A stretch of DNA of 11,885 nt, from NCBI GenBank assembly GCA_030830245.1, contig JAURNJ010000211.1, forward strand, positions 1-11,885, given 5' to 3'. The translations under genes and the position numbers were made by a program. Shown here piece by piece: positions 6,745 through 11,885 of the stretch (its first letter is position 1; each line of letters begins with the position of its first letter). The notes under the pieces are model-generated. The model was not told where the DNA came from. It made no database searches and saw nothing but the letters and a program-made list of their open reading frames with translations. The DNA comes from Novosphingobium sp. Lineage in GTDB: Bacteria; Pseudomonadota; Alphaproteobacteria; Sphingomonadales; Sphingomonadaceae.

Positions 6745-7793
6745 GCGGCGCGCGGGGTGCCGACCCGACCGGCCTCCTCTTCCCGGATCAGTTTTTGCAG
6801 GATGCGGCGCGCGCGCACCGCTGCCGCGTCGGAGCTCAGGATCACGGGTCGGTGCGCGAACAGGTCGGTCTCCTCGCCCATCGCTTCCTGCGCCTGCTCT
6901 ACCATCGGCCCGTCCTGCGTCGAGAAGATGTGGGTCAGCGCCTTCAGGTATAACTCGTCGAGCGAGGTATCATCCTTCTTGCGATCGCGGCTGACCGTCC
7001 AGAAATAATGCGTACTTGTTTCGGTTTCCGGTGTAAGTATTTGCGCAGAGGGCAGGTTGAGATCGCTGCCTTCCGGCTCGCCGGGATCCTGCAATCCGGT
7101 GCGCAGCATCATCAGCGCGGGCGCATTCCATTCCATGTGCGAGAACACGTCAGCCTTCACCGAGGTTGAGTCGCGCAACGCCGCCTGGATGAAATTTGGC
7201 GTGGAATTGGGCTTCCACAGCCAGTTGAACACCTGGTCGCCCTTCTGTTCCACCTTGTTGACGTAGTTTCCATAGCCTTCCGGCAGGCGGGCATCGGGAT
7301 GGATGAAATCGACGTGGGAAAGGTCGAGCAGGTTGTCGGTAATCAGCTCGTAGTTGCCGGCGATGCGCAGATAGCCATGGACGGTCTTGAAATCAGGGTC
7401 GTCCAGCAGGTCAAATGCCGGAGGGATAAGAGCGGGATCGGCAGCTTCCGCCTCGCCTGCCCAAAGCCAGACAAGCCCGCCCCGCTCGACAACCGGCCAC
7501 GACTTGACGCGATTGTGCGGAGCCGGTTCACCCTCCTCGAACGGCTGGTGCACACAGGCGCCCGACCCGTCGAAGCGCAGACCGTGATAGGGACACTCAA
7601 TCGCTCTGCCGACCACCTTGCCGCTGGACAGGCGCACGAAGCGGTGCGGGCAGCGATCCTGGAGAATGGCCGCCTTACCATCCTCGCCACGGTACATGAC
7701 GAGCTTCTCGCTCAATATCGTGCGCGCCAGCGGACCATCCGCCAGCTCGCTCGACATGCAGCCAACATACCAGCAATTGCGCAAATAGGTCAT
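6741..7793 (-). CDS. Rieske non-haem iron oxygenase, VanA-like (O-demethylase/monooxygenase type) oxygenase subunit
   Basis: A 350-residue Rieske oxygenase terminal component. The [2Fe-2S] ligands are C48-x-H50 and C67-x2-H70 (CPHR...CPYHG). The mononuclear iron site is in NLLDLSHVDFIHP, with D157, H160 and H165, and a likely third ligand D294 in the STQDGPMVEQAQ helix. The start of the protein, YLRNCWYVG, and the overall length match the vanillate O-demethylase/Rieske monooxygenase group, which demethylates or hydroxylates aromatic, steroid or other substrates using electrons from a reductase. No reductase or ferredoxin gene is in the window. Start ATG 7793 is supported by GGGAG seven bases upstream (7805-7801). 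The gene lies 64 bases downstream of rel on the same strand and may have its own promoter or be read from rel. Confidence 0.9.
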   Translation of the reverse strand: MTYLRNCWYVGCMSSELADGPLARTILSEKLVMYRGEDGKAAILQDRCPHRFVRLSSGKVVGRAIECPYHGLRFDGSGACVHQPFEEGEPAPHNRVKSWPVVERGGLVWLWAGEAEAADPALIPPAFDLLDDPDFKTVHGYLRIAGNYELITDNLLDLSHVDFIHPDARLPEGYGNYVNKVEQKGDQVFNWLWKPNSTPNFIQAALRDSTSVKADVFSHMEWNAPALMMLRTGLQDPGEPEGSDLNLPSAQILTPETETSTHYFWTVSRDRKKDDTSLDELYLKALTHIFSTQDGPMVEQAQEAMGEETDLFAHRPVILSSDAAAVRARRILQKLIREEEAGRVGTPRAA

Positions 7794-7801
7794 GACGCTC
7801 T

Positions 7802-7848
7802 CCCGTGCGTTCGGTTTGGAGATCAATCTGACCTCATTCGGGCACGGG
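7802..7848 (-). promoter_or_regulatory. Inverted repeat in the leader of the Rieske gene, covering its ribosome-binding site
   Basis: Between rel and the Rieske gene, CCCGTGC (7802-7808) and GCACGGG (7842-7848) on the plus strand form perfect 7-bp arms 33 bases apart. In the minus-strand transcript the downstream arm GCACGGG includes most of the GGGAG ribosome site of the Rieske gene, so pairing could hide it. Within the loop AGAT-CA-ATCT forms a smaller palindrome (7820-7829). Either RNA control or a protein operator is possible; neither is proven. Confidence 0.3.
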
Positions 7849-7857
7849 GGCAATTCC

Positions 7858-9948
7858 CTAAATCCGTTCCGCCTCCGCCACTGCGTCGCTCGCACGCAAA
7901 GAAGCCGTGATCCGCGCCAGGTGCGCGACGTCCAGGACTTCGAGATCGACCTCGAACGTGCCGAAATTCGCGTCGCGCTGGATCATTTCAAGGGTGATGA
8001 CATTGGCCCGGCTCGCGGCAAACAGACGGGTCACTTCGGCGAGCGTGCCAGGCCAGTTGTAAAGCACCACGCGAAGCCTGCCGATCGCTCCGGTGGATCG
8101 CTCGCCCCAGGAAAGGTCGAGCCAGTCGCTGTCGACGCCATCGGCGAGCTTGTGACAGTCGATCGTATGGACCTCCACCTTCTTGCCGCGCCGCCGCAGG
8201 CCGACAATGCGATCGCCGGGAACCGGGTGACAGCAATCTGCAAGATCGAAGGCCGACCCTTCGGTCAGGCCACGGATCGAGATCGCCTGATCGCCTTGCG
8301 CCCAGCTTTCGTCCGAGGCGAGTTCGGCAGTGCTGCCAGGGACAAGTGCTTCCATCACTTCGCGGTCGGTAATCTTTGCCGAACCGATCGCGAACATGAG
8401 GTCTTCTTCTTCTTCCATCCGCAGGCGCTTGAGCGCCGCGACAATCGCCTTTCGCCCGATGCGGGCAGGCAGCCTTCCCGCAATATCCTCGAACAGCTTG
8501 GCGCCCAGCGCCGCGACTTCCTGCCGTTCCTTGTCGCGCACCGCGCGCCGCACTGCTGCACGCGCCCGTCCGGTTACGGCAAAGCCAAGCCACGAAAGAC
8601 TCGGCACAGCCTTGGAGCCCTTGATGATTTCGACCACGTCGCCATTGGCGAGTTGCGTCCTAAGCGGCATATGCCGCCCGTTGATCTTGGCCCCGACCGC
8701 CGCGTTGCCAAGATCGGTGTGGACGGCATAGGCGAAATCGACGGCGGTCGAGCCCTTGGGCAACTGGTGAAGCGCGCCCTTTGGCGTGAAGGCGAATATC
8801 CGGTCCTGATAGATCGCCAGCCGCGTGTGCTCGAGCAATTCTTCGGCATCGTGGCTGGTGTCGACGATCTCGATCAGGTCTCGCAGCCAGCCCACTTGTC
8901 CGTCAGGCCGGTCACCTTGCTTGTAGGCCCAGTGCGCCGCGAGGCCGAATTCATTGGTGCGGTGCATCTCGCGCGTTCGGATCTGCACTTCGACGCGCAT
9001 CGAATTGTGATAGATCAGCGCGGTGTGGAGCGAACGGTAGCCGTTGGCCTTGGGCGTCGAGATATAGTCCTTGAAGCGACCGGGAATCATCTGCCAGTTC
9101 TGGTGCAGGACGCCGAGCGCCTTGTAGCAGTCCTCCGGGGTTTCGGTGAGCACGCGAAAGGCCATGATGTCGGTGATCTGTTCAAACGAGACGTGCCGCT
9201 CGGTCATCTTGCGCCAGATCGAATAGGGGTGCTTCTCGCGCCCCCAGACCTCGACCTTCAGCCCGGCTTCGGCAAGCGCCTGCTTGATCTTGAGGGCAAT
9301 CGCATCGACCTGACCGCCATCCTCGCTGCGGATCTGCGCAAGGCGACCGGTAATCGTCGCATAGGCCTCTGGCTCGAGTTGCTCGAAGGCCAGCAGCTGC
9401 ATCTCGCGCATGTATTCGTACATGCCGACCCGCTCGGCAAGCGGAGCGTAGATTTCCATCGTTTCGCGGGCAATGCGCTGGCGCTTTTCCTCGCTTCGAA
9501 TGAAGTGTAGCGTGCGCATGTTGTGCAGCCGGTCCGCCAGCTTGACGAGCAGCACGCGGATGTCCTCGCTCATCGCGAGGAGAAACTTGCGCAGGTTCTC
9601 GGCCGCCCGCTCGTTGTCGGTCAGGGTCTCGATTTTGGAAAGCTTGGTGACGCCATCGACCAGCCGGGCGACCTCGTTTCCGAATTTTTCCTCTACTTCC
9701 TCGATAGTTGCGAGAGTATCTTCGACCGTATCATGAAGCAGGGCAGTGACAATCGTTTCCTGATCGAGCTTCAGTTCTGTCATCAAACCTGCGACTTCGA
9801 TCGGATGGCTGAAATAGGGATCGCCCGAGGCGCGTTTCTGGGTTCCGTGTTTCTGGACAGTATAGACATAGGCGCGGTTGAGCACCGCCTCATCGGCGTC
9901 CTCGTCATAGGCCATGACCCGCTCAACCAGTTCGTATTGCCGCAACAT
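7858..9948 (-). CDS. rel: Bifunctional (p)ppGpp synthetase/guanosine-3',5'-bis(diphosphate) 3'-pyrophosphohydrolase (RelA/SpoT homologue)
   Basis: A full-length 696-residue long RSH protein that makes and degrades the stringent-response alarmone (p)ppGpp in the cytoplasm. The hydrolase HD domain shows HPIEVAG (H48) and HDTVEDT (H72, D73), with KLADRLHNMRTL at about 136-147. The synthetase domain shows RFKDYI (291-296), the RxKD form typical of bifunctional enzymes (EFDD in E. coli RelA), NGYRSLHTALIY (302-313) and EVQIRT (320-325). The TGS domain starts near 384 (IFAFTPKG), a CCHPVPGD zinc-finger-type segment is at 572-579, and an ACT domain closes the protein (about 622-690). Both activities are expected. 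ATG 9948 is preceded only by AAAAG, a weak ribosome site. A divergent gene starts about 55 bases away. In alphaproteobacteria this is usually the only long RSH, so it is a chromosomal core gene. Confidence 0.97.
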   Translation of the reverse strand: MLRQYELVERVMAYDEDADEAVLNRAYVYTVQKHGTQKRASGDPYFSHPIEVAGLMTELKLDQETIVTALLHDTVEDTLATIEEVEEKFGNEVARLVDGVTKLSKIETLTDNERAAENLRKFLLAMSEDIRVLLVKLADRLHNMRTLHFIRSEEKRQRIARETMEIYAPLAERVGMYEYMREMQLLAFEQLEPEAYATITGRLAQIRSEDGGQVDAIALKIKQALAEAGLKVEVWGREKHPYSIWRKMTERHVSFEQITDIMAFRVLTETPEDCYKALGVLHQNWQMIPGRFKDYISTPKANGYRSLHTALIYHNSMRVEVQIRTREMHRTNEFGLAAHWAYKQGDRPDGQVGWLRDLIEIVDTSHDAEELLEHTRLAIYQDRIFAFTPKGALHQLPKGSTAVDFAYAVHTDLGNAAVGAKINGRHMPLRTQLANGDVVEIIKGSKAVPSLSWLGFAVTGRARAAVRRAVRDKERQEVAALGAKLFEDIAGRLPARIGRKAIVAALKRLRMEEEEDLMFAIGSAKITDREVMEALVPGSTAELASDESWAQGDQAISIRGLTEGSAFDLADCCHPVPGDRIVGLRRRGKKVEVHTIDCHKLADGVDSDWLDLSWGERSTGAIGRLRVVLYNWPGTLAEVTRLFAASRANVITLEMIQRDANFGTFEVDLEVLDVAHLARITASLRASDAVAEAERI

Positions 9949-10002
9949 ATCTTTTGATGATGTGCGGATTATTCGGCGCTATGCAATGGCAAAGCACTTA
10001 AA

Positions 10003-10515
10003 ATGGGAAATACGGCCATGGACGAGTCTGATCGCAAGGAAATTCACGAATGCGTCCTGCGCTATTGCCGGGGGATCGACCGGATGGACATGGACCTTGT
10101 GCGCTCGGCCTACCATCCGGGCGGGATCGACCATCACACCGGCTTTTCCGGCCCGATCGAAGAGTTCGTCGAATGGGTCTCCAGCGCGCTGGCGAGCTTC
10201 GATGGGACCATGCACTTCATCGGCAACCACTTTGTCGAGGGCAATGACAAATTTGCGGTGAGCGAGACTTACGGCAATGCGATCCACTGGGGTTCGCCCG
10301 CAGACGATCCGCGGCGAAATTTCACTTCCGGTTTCCGCTATGTTGACCACTTCGAGAAGCGTGATGGGCATTGGGCCGTGGCCGAGCGATGGGCTGTGCG
10401 GGAATGGACCAGATCCGAAGCCGGACGCTTCATGGCAAAGGAAGGCGATGGCCCCTCGCCACGCCGCAACCGGGACGACGTAGTCTTTACGCTGAAGGCA
10501 AGATTGGGCTTGTGA
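10003..10515 (+). CDS. SnoaL-like/NTF2-fold protein (nuclear transport factor 2 family)
   Basis: A protein of 170 residues (165 if ATG 10018 is used) with the cone-shaped SnoaL/NTF2-like pattern: RYCRGIDRMDMDLVRSAYHPGG near the N-terminus, a central MHFIGNHFVEG and the late strands FRYVDHFEKRDGHWAVAERW. Relatives include dehydratases and isomerases such as LinA and scytalone dehydratase. Asp26 (GID) and His71 (MHF) sit where the LinA-type Asp/His dyad falls, so catalysis is possible, but many members have no known activity. The first ATG has no ribosome site; ATG 10018 has a modest GGGAA upstream (10005-10009). It is divergent from rel with a short shared leader. In sphingomonads such proteins often accompany aromatic or steroid catabolism, so a link to the block on the left is possible but unproven. 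Confidence 0.85.
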   Translation: MGNTAMDESDRKEIHECVLRYCRGIDRMDMDLVRSAYHPGGIDHHTGFSGPIEEFVEWVSSALASFDGTMHFIGNHFVEGNDKFAVSETYGNAIHWGSPADDPRRNFTSGFRYVDHFEKRDGHWAVAERWAVREWTRSEAGRFMAKEGDGPSPRRNRDDVVFTLKARLGL

Positions 10516-10611
10516 AAGAGGTAGCGAGGATCAGGCGACATCTTGCGGCCTTTTTTACAGCGGCAATACCGGTGGATCAATCTTGCTTTACGATGCCCTG
10601 AACCTGTTTGT

Positions 10612-10965
10612 TCAACTCACGTCGTAAAATTCGGCCTTCATGCCATGGATCGAACGCACACGAAACTTGGCGGCAGTCGCAGCGAGTTCGGAATTGAGCG
10701 CATCGACCGGGGCGAGTTCCCGTCCCAGCCTCATGGCCTCAGGAGCTTCGGGATGGCTGGCGACATAGCGACGGGTGGCAGCGATTACCGCGTCCTCGCG
10801 CTCGCGACCAAGCGAACCGGCCGCAGTGGAAGCATATTGGGCATGCGTGGTAGTTGGACGAATTTGCTCTGCTATGGAACTCCGTCCAAAAAACACGTGC
10901 GCACCAAAAGCAGGCAATGCAATCCAGGTAAGGACGAGCGCGGCGATTCCAATTTTCTTTTTCAT
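10612..10965 (-). CDS. Small exported or membrane-anchored protein of unknown function
   Basis: A 117-residue protein that I do not recognise. The N-terminus is MKKK followed by a hydrophobic stretch (IGIAALVLTWIALPAFGAHVFF, residues 5-26), which looks like a signal peptide or single membrane anchor; a cleavage near FGA (20-22) is possible. The rest is soluble, mixed and alanine/glutamate-rich (EREDAVIAATRRYVASHPEAPEAMRL, then ELAATAAKFRVRSIHG), probably helical. Start ATG 10965 is chosen over earlier in-frame starts because of the hydrophobic N-terminus and the AAAGGAC ribosome site (10977-10971) five bases upstream. It lies divergently from the PilZ gene across an AT-rich region and converges on the SnoaL-like gene with 96 bases between. 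No function is proposed. Confidence 0.7.
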   Translation of the reverse strand: MKKKIGIAALVLTWIALPAFGAHVFFGRSSIAEQIRPTTTHAQYASTAAGSLGREREDAVIAATRRYVASHPEAPEAMRLGRELAPVDALNSELAATAAKFRVRSIHGMKAEFYDVS

Positions 10966-11007
10966 GGTCGGTCCTTTAGCGGCACCGCAACGGTCTAAGG
11001 AAGATAA

Positions 11008-11026
11008 ATATGCATATGGCGCATAT
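11008..11026. repeat. AT-rich palindromic element between the small protein gene and the PilZ gene
   Basis: ATATGCATAT at 11008-11017 is a perfect 10-bp palindrome. ATATGC (11008-11013) also forms an inverted pair with GCATAT (11021-11026), and GCATAT is directly repeated at 11012-11017 and 11021-11026. It lies about 43 bases upstream of the minus-strand small protein start, in an otherwise GC-rich window, so an operator or promoter -10 region for that gene is the likely role. This is inferred from position and symmetry. Confidence 0.4.
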
Positions 11027-11066
11027 ATTTCTCCGCCTGCCGAACTGCCGCGCTGTTTACACATTC

Positions 11067-11097
11067 TTGACCTCCTCCACGCAGGGTTGCCTATTCG
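11067..11097 (+). promoter_or_regulatory. Candidate sigma-70 promoter for the PilZ gene
   Basis: TTGACC at 11067-11072 is close to the consensus -35 box (TTGACA). A loose -10, CTATTC or TATTCG, follows at 11091-11097 with 18-19 bases spacing, about 26 bases ahead of the PilZ start codon. The -35 is good and the -10 is weak, so this is a tentative call. Confidence 0.3.
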
Positions 11098-11122
11098 AGG
11101 CTTATCCAGATGGTAGGACTGG

Positions 11123-11578
11123 ATGGACAACAGACGTGTCATGCGACGGTCCGAAATCAGAATGCGGTGTCCATGCCGCACGATTGACGGTGTCCCGCTT
11201 GAACTCGAGCTCCTCGATCTTTCAGAGCGTGGGTGCCGCGGCCGGGCAATCGGCTTCCCCTTGCAATTCGGGCAGGCGCTGCGGCTCTTTCCTGAAGGCT
11301 GTGACGCCTTTACCGCAACGGTGCGACGTGCCGACGGCGATAGTGTCGGTATCGAGTTCGATCGCGAGTTGCCGCATCCGGTGTTCGAACGGATGCGCTG
11401 CTATACGCCGGATCCCGAGGACCATGCGGACCAACCAGACAGCACGGTGGCCGAAGAGACAGGTTCGACAGAATCTGTCGCCCAAAGCGTCGGCCCTGAC
11501 CCCGCCTCTCCCCAGCCCTTCGGCTCCTTGCTGGATACCGACCGGATCAAGCCTCGCAAGAGAATGGCACTCTCCTAG
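11123..11578 (+). CDS. PilZ domain protein (putative c-di-GMP receptor)
   Basis: A 151-residue protein with an N-terminal PilZ domain of about 93 residues. The c-di-GMP-binding motifs are visible: RxxxR as R9-S-E-I-R13, and DxSxxG as D32-L-S-E-R-G37. The following strands include ALRLFPEG and SVGIEFDREL. PilZ proteins sense cyclic di-GMP and alter motility, exopolysaccharide or other outputs in the cytoplasm. The remaining 58 residues (94-151) are acidic and rich in Pro/Ser/Asp, ending in a basic RKR; they look disordered. The ATG has AGGA four bases upstream (11115-11118). The 3' end overlaps the converging acyl-CoA synthetase gene by four bases (CTAG). The partner is unknown. Both key motifs are intact, so binding is likely. 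Confidence 0.85.
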   Translation: MDNRRVMRRSEIRMRCPCRTIDGVPLELELLDLSERGCRGRAIGFPLQFGQALRLFPEGCDAFTATVRRADGDSVGIEFDRELPHPVFERMRCYTPDPEDHADQPDSTVAEETGSTESVAQSVGPDPASPQPFGSLLDTDRIKPRKRMALS

Positions 11579-11885
11579 TCTGCCCAAACCGCCAGTGCAT
11601 CAAGCGCCTCGATCGAGTTCCCCTCGACACGCAACGGGTTGACTTCCAGAGCTGCCAGATACGGGCCCAGCGATGCCGCTGCATCGCCAATGGCGACAAT
11701 GGTGCGTGCAATGGCATCGAGATCGGCAGGAGATGAACCCCGGAATCCCTGCAACAACTTCGCTCCCTTGAGCGAATGGACCATGTCGCGGGCCTCTGCC
11801 TCGTCGATGGGCAGCAACCGCGTCTGGCTGTCGCCAAGCAGTTCGGTGAGAACGCCGCCGATGCCGACGGTGACCGAAAGCCCCC
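11575..11885 (-). CDS. ADP-forming acyl-CoA synthetase (ATP-grasp type), C-terminal part, truncated by window end
   Basis: The minus-strand frame is open to the window edge and ends at TAG 11577-11575, so only the last 102 residues are seen. They match the ATP-grasp (ATP-grasp_5) end of NDP-forming acetyl/acyl-CoA synthetases: GLSVTVGIGGVLTELLGD, then LLPIDEAEARDMVHSLKGAKLLQGFRG, then LEVNPLRV, the last being the conserved E-x-N-P-L segment. Such enzymes join or cleave an acyl-CoA with ADP/ATP. The CoA-binding domain would lie beyond the window. It converges with the PilZ gene. A relation to the AMP-forming ligase at 3954-5498 cannot be judged. Confidence 0.85.
   Translation of the reverse strand, partial: GLSVTVGIGGVLTELLGDSQTRLLPIDEAEARDMVHSLKGAKLLQGFRGSSPADLDAIARTIVAIGDAAASLGPYLAALEVNPLRVEGNSIEALDALAVWAD

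Noticed and set aside
7792..9510. Long plus-strand open frame of 572 codons opposite rel
   Set aside because: It is antisense to a clearly conserved RelA/SpoT gene, has no recognisable domain and reflects high GC content with few antisense stops.
10533..10556. Possible intrinsic terminator: AGGC/GCCT followed by six T after the SnoaL-like gene
   Set aside because: The stem is only four base pairs with an 11-base loop, too weak to call despite the T run.
10599..10614. TGAAC/GTTCA hairpin at the end of the small protein gene
   Set aside because: Five-bp stem with no T tract on either strand and overlapping the stop codon; likely chance.
10966..11181. N-terminal extension of the small minus-strand protein by 72 codons
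   Set aside because: The extension has no ribosome-site support, crosses the AT-rich palindrome and runs antisense into the PilZ gene start; the hydrophobic N-terminus beginning at ATG 10965 fits much better.
1..11885. CRISPR array, insertion sequence, tRNA or phage attachment site
   Set aside because: No regularly spaced repeats, transposase or integrase motifs, terminal inverted repeats or tRNA cloverleaf were recognised by eye on either strand.

Overview
The window is GC-rich, densely packed alphaproteobacterial DNA. The Rel protein and the general gene style look like a sphingomonad (Novosphingobium/Sphingobium/Erythrobacter type). That is a judgement from sequence memory, not from a search. 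No rRNA, tRNA, transposase, CRISPR array or phage gene was recognised.

Left part (1-7793): an accessory catabolic block. On the plus strand a tightly spaced run encodes the C-terminal part of a Baeyer-Villiger/flavin monooxygenase (cut by the window edge), a CmcJ/NvfI-like putative Fe(II)/2-oxoglutarate enzyme, an isochorismatase-fold protein whose catalytic triad is replaced, and a short-chain dehydrogenase. Facing it on the minus strand is a second run: a crotonase with an ECI2-type glutamate, an AMP-forming acyl-CoA ligase and a medium-chain alcohol dehydrogenase. A small DUF1905-like gene with no normal start codon lies divergently from the crotonase. It converges on a VanA-like Rieske monooxygenase (minus strand). 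The inferred theme is oxidation of a ketone or alcohol substrate, ring or chain cleavage, CoA activation and beta-oxidation-like processing. The substrate cannot be read from the sequence.

Middle (7858-9948): a full-length bifunctional (p)ppGpp synthetase/hydrolase gene (rel) of 696 codons, a core housekeeping gene, on the minus strand upstream of the Rieske gene.

Right part (9949-11885): a SnoaL/NTF2-like protein divergent from rel, a small exported or membrane-anchored protein of unknown function (minus), an AT-rich palindromic region, a PilZ (c-di-GMP) domain protein (plus), and the C-terminal end of an ADP-forming-type acyl-CoA synthetase (ATP-grasp) gene (minus, cut by the window end).

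Three of the convergent gene pairs overlap by exactly four bases at a shared stop tetranucleotide (TTAG or CTAG), leaving no space for terminators. No clearly new defence or mobile system is visible. The most unusual items are the chemistry mix of the catabolic block and several enzymes with non-canonical active sites.
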